Shown: positions 14,251 through 21,879 of the stretch, in pieces | Layout of the letters: each line of letters begins with the position of its first letter | Numbering within the stretch: the first letter of the stretch is position 1 | NCBI GenBank assembly: GCA_051306365.1 | Contig: JBPPNC010000229.1 | Location: 1-21,882, forward strand | DNA length: 21,882 nt | Direction: 5' to 3' | Origin: Svornostia sp051306365 | GTDB taxonomy: Bacteria > Actinomycetota > Thermoleophilia > Solirubrobacterales > Solirubrobacteraceae | Translations under genes and position numbers: made by a program | Notes under the pieces: generated by a model | Databases searched by the model: none | Seen by the model: the letters and a program-made list of their open reading frames with translations, nothing else | Told to the model about the DNA's origin: nothing

Positions 14251-14493
14251 ATGGCCGACGCCGAGCCGATGCTCCCCGACTACACCGATTCGAGCCTCTA
14301 CTCGCTCGGCGCGTACTTCGCCGACCGCCACCCGGACCTCCTCGACGACGTCATCGCGCAGAGCGAGGACATCGAGCGTGTCGGCCTGACGGGTTACGCC
14401 GCGCGCGAGAACGTCAGCGTCGAGCAGACGTTCCAGACGCTCGTGACCGGGCTGGCAGTCCGGTACTTCAAGGCCGTCGCAGGCTCAGGCTGA
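14251..14493 (+). CDS. Small acidic protein of unknown function
   Basis: An 80-residue protein (MADAEPMLPDYTDSSLYSLG and onward) with consistently G/C-ending codons. It has no signal peptide, membrane segment or cysteine and looks like an all-helical cytosolic protein. The acidic half DRHPDLLDDVIAQSEDIER is followed by a helix with VEQTFQTLVTGLAVRYFKAV. ATG 14251 is favoured by the TACAGT element 9 nt upstream; there is no Shine-Dalgarno. I do not recognise the family. It is transcribed away from the Nif3-like gene from a shared promoter core and precedes tRNA-Pro by 47 nt. Confidence 0.75.
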   Translation: MADAEPMLPDYTDSSLYSLGAYFADRHPDLLDDVIAQSEDIERVGLTGYAARENVSVEQTFQTLVTGLAVRYFKAVAGSG

Positions 14494-14523
14494 GGCGCAC
14501 GGCGGCGCGGAACGCCCAGCGGG

Positions 14524-14529
14524 TATCCT
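14524..14529 (+). promoter_or_regulatory. Candidate -10 element of tRNA-Pro
   Basis: TATCCT, ending 11 nt before the mature tRNA 5' end. No clear -35 is seen. Confidence 0.4.
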
Positions 14530-14540
14530 CGATGGTCCTT

Positions 14541-14614
14541 CGGGGCGTGGCGCAGCCTGGTAGCGCGCGCCGTTCGGGTCGGCGAGGTCCCCGGTTCAAA
14601 TCCGGGCGCCCCGA
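14541..14614 (+). tRNA. tRNA-Pro (anticodon CGG)
   Basis: A 74-nt cloverleaf that can be folded by hand. The acceptor is CGGGGCG/CGCCCCG with discriminator A. The D stem is GCGC/GCGC with loop AGCCTGGTA. The anticodon stem is CGCCG/CGGCG with loop TTCGGGT (anticodon CGG, reading CCG). The variable loop is AGGTC and the T arm CCCGG/CCGGG with loop TTCAAAT. All stems pair perfectly. The 3' CCA is not encoded. CCG is expected to be a heavily used Pro codon at this GC content. Confidence 0.96.
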
Positions 14615-14632
14615 TTGAAACAGGCAGGATCA

Positions 14633-14661
14633 AGACCGGCCCGCACCCGACGGGCCGGTCT
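14633..14661 (+). terminator. Terminator after tRNA-Pro
   Basis: AGACCGGCCCG, loop CACCCGA, CGGGCCGGTCT: an 11-bp perfect stem followed by CGTTCT, 18 nt after the tRNA. Confidence 0.75.
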
Positions 14662-14720
14662 CGTTCTGGGGGTCGCTGCCGCAGGTGCCAGCTGCCCGGA
14701 CAGGACGCCTGACAGCGCGC

Positions 14721-14811
14721 GGTCCCGCGGTGGCGCAGCTCGAGCAGCGTCGGGGTGATCGGGAAGATGTGGCCTCGTGCGGGTGAGGTGTAGGCGAGCA
14801 GCCGGGCCCAT
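14721..14811 (-). pseudogene. 5' fragment of an MGT/UGT-type glycosyltransferase
   Basis: From 14804 the minus strand reads RLLAYTSPARGHIFPITPTL then LELRHRGT, the unmistakable N-terminus of macrolide-type (GT1) glycosyltransferases, which normally run to about 400 residues. Similarity ends at about 14721 and the tRNA-Pro terminator lies just beyond, so more than 90% of the gene is gone. The original ATG (14811-14809) is separated from the CGG CTG CTC codons by four extra bases (GGCC), which puts it out of frame. The ATG follows the TetR remnant stop by only 2 nt, with GGGAGG as Shine-Dalgarno, so the two were once one operon. Confidence 0.65.
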
Positions 14812-14813
14812 GG

Positions 14814-15121
14814 TCACGCCTCCCGGAGGACGCCGTTGATCATGCCGCCGAGCGCGTACTCGGTCTCGCGGCGGCTGAATCCGAGGTCTCGGCGCAGCGC
14901 CTTCCAGACGTAGACGTCGCATGCCGCGATGAGCTGGCCGCGGCGGCCACGAGCCCCTCGTTCGACCCGAACCGCCGGATGACCGTCTGGCTCGACACGC
15001 CTGCCGCCGCCGCGATGCCGGCGAGCGCGACCTGGTCGTACAGCCGCTCGGAGAACAGCTCGAGCGCCGCGTCGATGATGCGGCGCTCCGTCTCGGCGGC
15101 CGCGCCGGCGCGGGCGCGCAT
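14814..15121 (-). pseudogene. TetR-family regulator with internal deletion
   Basis: From ATG 15121, residues 1-61 are a standard TetR DNA-binding domain: ERRIIDAALELFSERLYDQV, then GIAAAAGVSSQTVIRRFGSN and EGLVAAA. At about 14937-14940 the similarity jumps frame directly to the C-terminal end of a TetR ligand domain, QLIAACDVYVWKALRRDLGF then SRRETEYALGGMINGVLREA, and a TGA at 14816-14814. TetR proteins are about 190-210 residues; roughly 90 residues of the ligand pocket and dimer interface are missing, and the junction is out of frame. The in-frame product would be 93 residues with a nonsense tail. It could still bind DNA only if it can dimerise, which is unlikely. Confidence 0.8.
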
Positions 15122-15199
15122 CGTGTACGGACGCCGGCCCTACTTCATGTTGATACCACGAACGCGAGATTCCGCCGCCAGTCAAGCCGCAGCCGTGAC

Positions 15200-15205
15200 T
15201 ACGGT
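15200..15205 (+). promoter_or_regulatory. Candidate -10 element of the DUF1622 gene
   Basis: TACGGT, 7 nt before ATG 15213, which has no Shine-Dalgarno. This fits a leaderless transcript. Confidence 0.4.
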
Positions 15206-15212
15206 GTCGCGC

Positions 15213-15605
15213 ATGGATTACGAGCACACGATCTCCGAGGTCGTGAAGGTCGTCGAGGCGGTGGGCGCGGGGATCATGGTCCTCGGGGGGCTCTGGGCCC
15301 TCGTGCTCTTCGTCCCGCGCGCGTTGAAGGCGGACGGCATCGAGCGGCCCTACGACGAGCTGCGCCGCAACCTCGGGCGCGCGATCCTGCTCGGCCTCGA
15401 GGTCCTCATCGTCGCGGACATCGTGCGCACGATCATCGTCGACCCCACCCTGGAGAGCGTCGCCGTGCTCGGCGGCATCGTGATCATCCGGATCCTCCTG
15501 AGCTTCTCGCTCGAGGTGGAGATGGACGGCGTCTGGCCGTGGCGCCGGTGGCAGCTCACCGGCGGGCGGTCCCGACCTGGCGCGGAGACACAGAACCGGT
15601 CCTGA
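15213..15605 (+). CDS. DUF1622 family membrane protein
   Basis: A 130-residue protein with three predicted membrane helices at about 15-36 (VGAGIMVLGGLWALVLFVPR), 56-76 (AILLGLEVLIVADIVRTIIV) and 82-101 (SVAVLGGIVIIRILLSFSLE). A conserved-looking YDELRRNLGRAILLGLE segment bridges helices 1 and 2, which is the DUF1622 pattern; the function of that family is unknown to me. ATG 15213 is chosen because it opens directly before the amphipathic HTISEVVKVVEAVG helix; the upstream in-frame sequence is antisense to the TetR remnant. The FAS1 lipoprotein gene follows after 50 nt with its own Shine-Dalgarno, so cotranscription is possible. Confidence 0.8.
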   Translation: MDYEHTISEVVKVVEAVGAGIMVLGGLWALVLFVPRALKADGIERPYDELRRNLGRAILLGLEVLIVADIVRTIIVDPTLESVAVLGGIVIIRILLSFSLEVEMDGVWPWRRWQLTGGRSRPGAETQNRS

Positions 15606-15655
15606 GCGCGGTCGCGTACCAGCACGCACCACGCACCGAACGAAAGGACCACCCC

Positions 15656-16213
15656 ATGCGCTCTTCACGCCTCGCCGTGTTCGCCGCGCTTCCCGTCCTC
15701 GCCTTCGGCGTCGCCGCCTGCGGTGACGACGACGAGGAGAGCGCGGGCAGCACCGCCGCGCCGGCGGAGACCCAGACCGCCGAGATGGCCGCGAGCGAGG
15801 ACATCGTCGCACTCGCGTCCGGCAACGAGGACCTCTCGACGCTCGTGACCGCCGTCACGACCGCGGAGCTCGTCGAGACGCTCCAGGGTGATGGTCCGTT
15901 CACCGTGTTCGCGCCGACGGACGCCGCCTTCGAGGCGCTGCCGGAGGGCACGCTCGACGATCTGCTCAAGCCGGAGAACAAGGAGCAGCTCGCCGACATC
16001 CTCACGTACCATGTGGTCCCGGACGAGGCGATGGCCGCCGACCTCACCGACGGCCAGAAGCTCACCACGGTGCAGGGCGAGGAGCTCGAGGTCGGCGTCG
16101 CCGACGACGGCACCGTCACGATCAACGGCGCCGAGGTCACGACCCCGGACGTGGACGCCTCCAACGGCGTCGTGCACGTCATCGACGAGGCGCTCACACC
16201 CCCGAGCTCCTGA
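15656..16213 (+). CDS. Fasciclin (FAS1) domain lipoprotein
   Basis: A 185-residue secreted lipoprotein. A signal peptide leads to a lipobox (FGVAAC, lipidated C22), then an acidic Ser/Ala/Thr linker CGDDDEESAGS. One FAS1 domain fills about 50-183, with DLSTLVTAVTTAELVETLQG, the H1 motif GPFTVFAPTDAAFEALPEGT, the YHVVPDE segment and the closing H2-type NGVVHVIDEALTPP. FAS1 domains mediate adhesion, and bacterial examples resemble the secreted mycobacterial MPB70. It starts at ATG 15656 with GAAAGGA 8 nt upstream. Its stop is 5 nt from the stop of the convergent 146-aa gene. Confidence 0.92.
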   Translation: MRSSRLAVFAALPVLAFGVAACGDDDEESAGSTAAPAETQTAEMAASEDIVALASGNEDLSTLVTAVTTAELVETLQGDGPFTVFAPTDAAFEALPEGTLDDLLKPENKEQLADILTYHVVPDEAMAADLTDGQKLTTVQGEELEVGVADDGTVTINGAEVTTPDVDASNGVVHVIDEALTPPSS

Positions 16214-16218
16214 GCGGA

Positions 16219-16659
16219 TCAGCCGCCCGCGTGCGACCCGGCCGGGTGACCGGCCGGGTCGAGTTCGAACAGCGTCATCGGCACGCCATAGTCGCGCTCG
16301 GTGCGCTCCATGAGCTGCCAGTCGCGATGCCGCGCGCTCCCGACGGCGCACACGATGTGGTCGGGGTGCAGCCGACGGATCGCGTCACCCATCGCCACCA
16401 GCGGCATGTCTGCGCCGACCTCGCCCATCGCGGGGACGCCCGCCGAGCGCAGCGTTCCGAGGATCGAGGCCAGGCGCTCGTCCGCCACGTGGCGCGCGTC
16501 GTCGACATCCGAGAACAGCCAGCGCAACCTGCCGGGCTTCGTGGGCGAGAGGACGAAGACCTCGCCGGCCTCGTGGAGGAGTGTCGACACTCCAGGCGGC
16601 AGCTCCTCGACGTTGGCCAGGTCCTCTCCGGCGAGGACCAACAGTCGCTGGATGTGCAT
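16219..16659 (-). CDS. Unknown cytosolic protein, possibly UspA-like
   Basis: A 146-residue protein starting MHIQRLLVLAGEDLANVEEL. ATG 16659 is fixed by an excellent GAGGAGGT 6 nt upstream. It alternates predicted strands and helices (RLLVLAGE, GEVFVLSPTKPGRLRWLFSD, then ADERLASILGTLRSAGV and HPDHIVCAVGSARHRDW), a Rossmann-like pattern reminiscent of universal stress proteins. The GxxGxxxxS nucleotide motif is not evident. The C-terminus is a Gly/His/Ala tail. It is convergent with the FAS1 gene. The UspA-like label is weak; treat it as a hypothetical protein. Confidence 0.7.
   Translation of the reverse strand: MHIQRLLVLAGEDLANVEELPPGVSTLLHEAGEVFVLSPTKPGRLRWLFSDVDDARHVADERLASILGTLRSAGVPAMGEVGADMPLVAMGDAIRRLHPDHIVCAVGSARHRDWQLMERTERDYGVPMTLFELDPAGHPAGSHAGG
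16235..16260. terminator. Hairpin between the convergent FAS1 and 146-aa genes
   Basis: GACCCGGCC, loop GGGTGACC, GGCCGGGTC: a 9-bp perfect stem 22 nt after the FAS1 stop, inside the last codons of the minus-strand gene. No T-run follows, so termination of FAS1 transcripts here is a guess. Confidence 0.4.
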
Positions 16660-16754
16660 GGTCCGACCTCCTCGGTCAGTGGGTCCGGCGAACCCTGCTC
16701 CTGTCCTCGACGATACGCCTGTCGCGCGCGGTTCGCGCTGGACGGACGGTCCCC

Positions 16755-16775
16755 CGCCGAACGGGGGGTTCGGCG
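16755..16775. repeat. Inverted repeat in the leader of the 146-aa gene
   Basis: CGCCGAAC, loop GGGGG, GTTCGGCG: perfect 8-bp arms about 100 nt upstream of ATG 16659 and 50 nt upstream of the zinc-ribbon frame. It could be an operator or a leader hairpin. Confidence 0.45.
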
Positions 16776-16826
16776 TGGTGTCCTCTCGTCGCCGTCCGTG
16801 GATGTCGGCAGGCTTGCGGCATCGCG

Positions 16827-17105
16827 CTGCTTGATGACACCGCCCGCTTCCGCGTCGACGACCCGGACGATCTCGTCGCCGCGTCGTTCGCCTGCCCCGC
16901 GTGTCTCGGCAGCCAGGTCGAGGTCGTCGTCGCGGGCGACTACGACGAGCACACCGCGCGGTGCTCGTGCCGCATGTGCGGCACGGACTGGAACGTCGCG
17001 CTGACGACGTGGCAGGTCGTCCGCCTCCGCGTGCACCCGCCCGGTCGGGCTGCGGTCCACGGCCCTGGCCTGCGCGTGCGCGAGCTCTCCGACGGCGCGC
17101 GGTAG
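16827..17105 (+). CDS. Zinc-ribbon-like protein, start codon uncertain
   Basis: The frame has very strong G/C third positions and a clear cysteine pattern: CPAC at 23-26 and CSCRMC at 46-51 (counting from CTG 16827), separated by about 20 residues. This is a four-cysteine zinc knuckle within DLVAASFACPACLGSQVEVV and TARCSCRMCGTDWNVALTTW. No ATG, GTG or TTG exists in this frame between 16683 and the coding part. The nearest ATG is 16581, which lies antisense inside the neighbouring gene. Either a rare CTG is used (16827 is the best placed, giving 92 residues) or the 5' end has been lost. No family is recognised. A small metal-binding or nucleic-acid-binding role is inference. Confidence 0.55.
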   Translation: MLDDTARFRVDDPDDLVAASFACPACLGSQVEVVVAGDYDEHTARCSCRMCGTDWNVALTTWQVVRLRVHPPGRAAVHGPGLRVRELSDGAR

Positions 17106-17369
17106 CGCCCGGCCGGATTGTCGTCTGGCGGGCGCGGCCCCCGATTCGGGTGTGCCCACGCCGCACCACGTTTGAGGCCTGGGCGCGGAGGATCGTCGCC
17201 GCCCCGTCGCCGCAGTCCGCACCTCCCCGGAAGCGGCCGAGATCCTGCCGGCCACCGGCACGCTGGCCGATGGTGGCCGCGAAGGCGGGGACGGACGGCC
17301 GTGGTGTCACCAAGGAACTGACCTTCGCCTCCGACGCCGCCGATGGAGCTCTACGGGACCGCGACATAA

Positions 17370-17385
17370 CGTCAAGTCTCTGACG
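17370..17385. promoter_or_regulatory. Candidate operator upstream of the ROK gene
   Basis: CGTCA, AGTCTC, TGACG: a 16-bp inverted repeat with 5-bp arms, 37 bp before the TTGACA box. ROK repressors often bind such dyads near their own genes. The arms are short, so chance is possible. Confidence 0.3.
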
Positions 17386-17422
17386 CAATGCCCGCATGGA
17401 GCGCGGTACTTCTGCTTAGAGC

Positions 17423-17428
17423 TTGACA
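17423..17428 (+). promoter_or_regulatory. Candidate -35 box of the ROK-importer operon
   Basis: A perfect TTGACA 30 nt before ATG 17459. The hexamer at the right distance (17446-17451, CAGGAT) is a poor -10, so an activator or a different sigma factor may be involved. Confidence 0.4.
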
Positions 17429-17458
17429 TTTACCGGGCGCGGGAGCAGGATCCGCGGC

Positions 17459-18700
17459 ATGGGAGGAGCCGGAGGAGCACTGCGCAGCCTGCGTGAGCTC
17501 AATCGCGGGCTGGTCGTTGACGCGCTGCGTCGCCGGGGCGCCGCCAGCCGCGCCGACCTCGCCCGTGCGACGGGGCTCTCCCGCGCCACCATCTCGACGC
17601 TCACGAGCGAACTCATGAAGGACGGGCTCGTGGTTGAGCGCGAGGGCGAGCGCGACACCGAGAGCGCCCGCGCGGGCCGCCCGCCGGTGCTGCTGGCGCT
17701 CGACCCGCGCGCGGGCACGGTGATCGGGATCGACTTCGGCCACCGCCATGTGCGCGTCGCCGTGGCGGACCTGTCCTCCCGCGTCCTGGCCGAGCACCAC
17801 GCGGAGTTCGACGTGGACCGGTCCGCGGCGAAGGCGCTCGACGCCGCCGCCGACATGGCGAGCGCCGTGCTCGTGGAGGCAGGCGTCCCCGCGGACGGCG
17901 TCTTCGGCTGCGGCGTCGGCATCCCGGGGCCGATCGACCAGCGCACCGGCACCGTCGGCTCGGGCCCGATCCTGCCGGGGTGGACGGGGCTCCCCGCCGC
18001 CGCGGAGCTGGCCACCCGTCTGGGCCTCGAGGTCGACGTGGACAACGACGCCACGCTCGGCGCGCTCGGCGAGGCCACCCACGGCGCCGCGCGGGGGGTG
18101 CAGGACGTCATCTACGTCAAGCTCGCGACCGGCATCGGCTCGGGCCTGCTGCTCGGTGGCCGCCTGCACCGCGGGTCGACGGGGATCGCGGGCGAGATCG
18201 GGCACGTCCTGTACAACCCCAACGGCAAACTCTGCCGCTGCGGCAGCCGTGGCTGTCTGGAGACCGCGGCGGGCGCCCCCGCCATCGCCGCCCTGCTGCA
18301 GGAGGCCTACGGCGGCGAGCTGACGACGACCGACGTCGTGCGGCTCGCCGACGAAGGAGACGTCGGGGCCGCGCGCCTGGTGCGCGATGCGGGCCGCGCC
18401 GTCGGCCGCGTGCTCGCCGACATGGTGAACGTTCTCAACCCTGCGCTGATCGTCCTCGGAGGCGAGCTCGCCGCCGTCGGCGAGCCCCTGCGCGAGGGCG
18501 TCAACGAATCGCTCGAGCGCTACGCGCTGCCGGCCGCGTCCGCAGCCGTGCGAGTCGAGCTCGGCGTGCTCGGCGACCGCGCGGAGGTCCTCGGCGCGCT
18601 CTCGCTCGTCACCCACGGCCACACCGGCCGCCCGGCGGCCTCGACCGCGCTGCACGCCGCACCGGCGCAGGTTCTTTCGACTTCCCCCATCATCCGATGA
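17459..18700 (+). CDS. ROK family transcriptional regulator (XylR/NagC type)
   Basis: A 413-residue sugar-responsive regulator. The N-terminal winged helix-turn-helix is at about 15-60 (GAASRADLARATGLSRATIS). The ROK domain starts at about 88, with the phosphate-binding GIDFGHRHVRVAV, the GVGIPGPID segment, VDNDA (194-198) and the ROK signature GIAGEIGHVLYN with zinc ligands H249, C259, C261 and C266 in CRCGSRGCLE. ATG 17459 is chosen over an in-frame TTG at 17423 because the latter lies in the TTGACA promoter box. It is followed after 22 nt by the sugar-binding lipoprotein in the same direction. It most likely represses or activates its own operon in response to the imported sugar, with xylose suggested by the neighbours. 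The catalytic Asp of ROK sugar kinases is usually lost in regulators; here VDNDA keeps one, so kinase activity cannot be excluded. Confidence 0.92.
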   Translation: MGGAGGALRSLRELNRGLVVDALRRRGAASRADLARATGLSRATISTLTSELMKDGLVVEREGERDTESARAGRPPVLLALDPRAGTVIGIDFGHRHVRVAVADLSSRVLAEHHAEFDVDRSAAKALDAAADMASAVLVEAGVPADGVFGCGVGIPGPIDQRTGTVGSGPILPGWTGLPAAAELATRLGLEVDVDNDATLGALGEATHGAARGVQDVIYVKLATGIGSGLLLGGRLHRGSTGIAGEIGHVLYNPNGKLCRCGSRGCLETAAGAPAIAALLQEAYGGELTTTDVVRLADEGDVGAARLVRDAGRAVGRVLADMVNVLNPALIVLGGELAAVGEPLREGVNESLERYALPAASAAVRVELGVLGDRAEVLGALSLVTHGHTGRPAASTALHAAPAQVLSTSPIIR

Positions 18701-18722
18701 GTCCCACCAGGAGGAGAGGTCC

Positions 18723-19835
<1,113 letters not shown>

Positions 19836-19840
19836 GGGCC

Positions 19841-20644
19841 ATGTCCGCCCAGACGCAGGCCGGCGCCGCGACGGCGCCGGCCCCCGTCGCCCCGCTGCTC
19901 CGGCTGCGTGGGCTGACGAAGTCGTTCGGCGCCGTGCAGGCCATGCGCGGCGCCGACCTCGACGTGGCTGCCGGGGAGGTCGTCGCGCTCGTGGGCGACA
20001 ACGGTGCCGGCAAGTCCACGCTCATCAAGGCCGTGACCGGGGTGCAGCCCGCCGACGGCGGGACCATCGAGATGGACGGCGTTCCGGTCTCCATCAAGGC
20101 GCCGCAGGACTCTGCGGCGCTGGGAATCTCCGCCGTCTACCAGGACCTCGCGCTCTGCGACAACCTCGATGTCGTGGCGAACCTGTTCCTCGGGCAGGAG
20201 TCGCAGCGCAACGGCAGGGTGCTCGACGAGATCGCGATGGAGAAGGAGTCCCGCCGGCTGCTGGATCGCCTCGCGGTCAAGACGCTGCGGTCGGTGCGCA
20301 GCGAGGTCGGGGCGCTGTCCGGCGGGCAGCGTCAGACCGTCGCCATCGCGCGTTCGATGCTCGGTGATCCGAAGCTCGTCATCCTCGACGAGCCGACCGC
20401 GGCCCTGGGTGTGTCGCAGACCGCGCAGGTCCTCGAGCTCGTGAAGCGACTGCGCAGCGAGGGCATCGGCGTGATCATCATCAGTCACAACCTGGCGGAC
20501 GTGTTCCAGGTCGCGGACCGGATCGTCGTCCTGCGCCTCGGCGCGGTGACGGGCGAGTGGACGGCCGCCCCGGAGAACCGGCAGGCGGTCGTCGGCGCCA
20601 TCACCGGCGCGGACATCGAGAACGGCGACGAGGTGACGCCATGA
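19841..20644 (+). CDS. xylG: Sugar ABC transporter ATP-binding protein, single domain
   Basis: A 267-residue ABC ATPase of the CUT2 importer. Walker A is GDNGAGKST (52-60), the Q-loop Q101 lies in VYQDLALCDNLDV, the signature is LSGGQRQ (159-165), Walker B LVILDEPTAAL (D183, E184) and the switch H216 lies in ISHN. All residues needed for ATP hydrolysis are present. Typical RbsA/XylG proteins are fusions of two such domains of about 500 residues; this one has a single domain, as in FrcA-like systems and several actinobacterial xylose operons, so it must act as a homodimer. ATG 19841 is chosen over 19787, which lies inside xylF. Its stop overlaps the permease start (ATGA). Confidence 0.92.
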   Translation: MSAQTQAGAATAPAPVAPLLRLRGLTKSFGAVQAMRGADLDVAAGEVVALVGDNGAGKSTLIKAVTGVQPADGGTIEMDGVPVSIKAPQDSAALGISAVYQDLALCDNLDVVANLFLGQESQRNGRVLDEIAMEKESRRLLDRLAVKTLRSVRSEVGALSGGQRQTVAIARSMLGDPKLVILDEPTAALGVSQTAQVLELVKRLRSEGIGVIIISHNLADVFQVADRIVVLRLGAVTGEWTAAPENRQAVVGAITGADIENGDEVTP

Positions 20645-21879
20645 GCACCGCTCCGGTCAGTCCTGCGCCCGCGTTCGGGCCCGGCGACGACACCAGGGAG
20701 GAGCACCACCGGCCGAGCCTCGCCGACGCCGGCCGCAAGCTCCTCGAGGGGGAGATGGGGTCCCTGCGGGTCATCATCGTCCTGGCGATCATCTGGACGA
20801 TCTTCGCCCTGGCGAACGACCGTTTCCTCACGGCGGTCAACCTGTCGAACCTCGCGCTGCAGATCGCGGCGGTGGGCACGATCTCGGTCGGCGTGGTCCT
20901 CGTCCTGCTCCTCGGCGAGATCGACCTGTCGGTCGGTGCCGTCAGCGGCCTCGCGGCGTCGGTGATGGCCGTGCTGAGTGTGAAGAACGGGTGGAACCCG
21001 TATCTCGCGATCCTCGCGGCGCTCGGCGTCGGCATGGCGATCGGGATCTTCCAGGGCACGATGAGCACCCGCCTGGTCATCCCGTCCTTCGTCGTGACCC
21101 TCGCGGGTCTGCTCATGTGGCAGGGGGCCCAGTTGAGGGTCCTCGGTGACACCGGCACCGTGAACCTGTCGGAGCCGGCCATCACGAACATCGCGGGCAC
21201 GTTCCTCGCGCCCTGGGTCGGGTGGCTCGTCGCCGTCGCGGCGATCGCAGGGATCGCGGGGTCGGCGCTGCTGAACCTCCGGCGGCGGCGTGCGGCGGGT
21301 TTGGAGGCCGAGTCGATGCTCGGCCTGGTCATCCGCACCGGTGCGGCGACGGTGGCCATCATCGTGGCGGTGGTCGTGCTGAACAGCGACCGCGGCGTCC
21401 CGCTCGCACTCACGATCCTCGTGGGCATCGTCGTCGTCATGAACGTCGTGCTCACGAAGACTCGGTTCGGGCGGCACATCTACGCGGTCGGCGGCGATGC
21501 CGAGGCGGCACGCCGCGCCGGCGTCCGCGTTGCCGCGCTGCGCACCACGGTCTTCGCGCTGGCGTCGACCTTCGCCGCGCTGGGCGGCATCATCGCCGCG
21601 TCTCGCCTGCTCGCCGTCAACCAGTCATCCGGCGGCAGCGACCTGCTGCTGCTCTCGATCGCGGGGCCGGTCGTCGCGGGCGTCAGCCTGTTCGGCGGCC
21701 GCGGCACCGTCTGGGCCGCCCTGCTGGGGGCGCTGGTCATCGGCTCGATCTCGAACGGCATGGACCTGCTCGCACTGCAGTCGTCCGTGAAGTTCATGGT
21801 CACCGGCGGCGTGCTCCTGCTCGCCGTGTCACTCGATGCGGTCGCGCGACAGCGACGCCAGGCCCGCGGAAGGGTGTAG
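20641..21879 (+). CDS. xylH: Sugar ABC transporter permease, xylose type
   Basis: A 412-residue inner-membrane permease of the BPD_transp_2 (CUT2) family. After a hydrophilic N-terminus of about 45 residues come about ten hydrophobic segments. The family motif GEIDLSVGAVSGLAASVMAV is near residues 102-121. TRLVIPSFVVTLAGLLMWQG, the cytoplasmic coupling loop TKTRFGRHIYAVGGDAEAAR and RAGVRV follow, then LLSIAGPVVAGVSLFGGRGT. The length and the extra loop around 210-240 (LLNLRRRRAAGLEAESMLG) match XylH rather than the shorter RbsC. ATG 20641 overlaps the ATPase stop by 4 nt. The stop is 3 nt from the window edge. The trailing AGAGG resembles a Shine-Dalgarno, so another gene may follow. Confidence 0.92.
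   Translation: MSTAPVSPAPAFGPGDDTREEHHRPSLADAGRKLLEGEMGSLRVIIVLAIIWTIFALANDRFLTAVNLSNLALQIAAVGTISVGVVLVLLLGEIDLSVGAVSGLAASVMAVLSVKNGWNPYLAILAALGVGMAIGIFQGTMSTRLVIPSFVVTLAGLLMWQGAQLRVLGDTGTVNLSEPAITNIAGTFLAPWVGWLVAVAAIAGIAGSALLNLRRRRAAGLEAESMLGLVIRTGAATVAIIVAVVVLNSDRGVPLALTILVGIVVVMNVVLTKTRFGRHIYAVGGDAEAARRAGVRVAALRTTVFALASTFAALGGIIAASRLLAVNQSSGGSDLLLLSIAGPVVAGVSLFGGRGTVWAALLGALVIGSISNGMDLLALQSSVKFMVTGGVLLLAVSLDAVARQRRQARGRV

Larger units (their letters stand above)
17106..17458. other. Intergenic region upstream of the ROK regulator
   Basis: 353 nt without a confident gene. A short frame beginning ATG 17270 (VTKELTFASDAADGALRDRD, stop at 17381-17383) has G/C third positions at first but loses them; no family is recognised. 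The last 100 nt are less GC-rich and hold the 17370-17385 inverted repeat and a TTGACA box. Confidence 0.5.

Noticed and set aside
14394..14633. Minus-strand frame reading GAPGFEPGTSPTRTARATRL
   Set aside because: A classic false protein produced by translating the antisense of a tRNA; the matching plus-strand frame (VAQPGSARRSGRRGPRFKSG) is the same artefact.
14541..14661. tRNA-Pro as an integration site for a mobile element
   Set aside because: No integrase, no direct repeat of the tRNA 3' end nearby and no mobile genes; the neighbouring damage looks like simple deletion.
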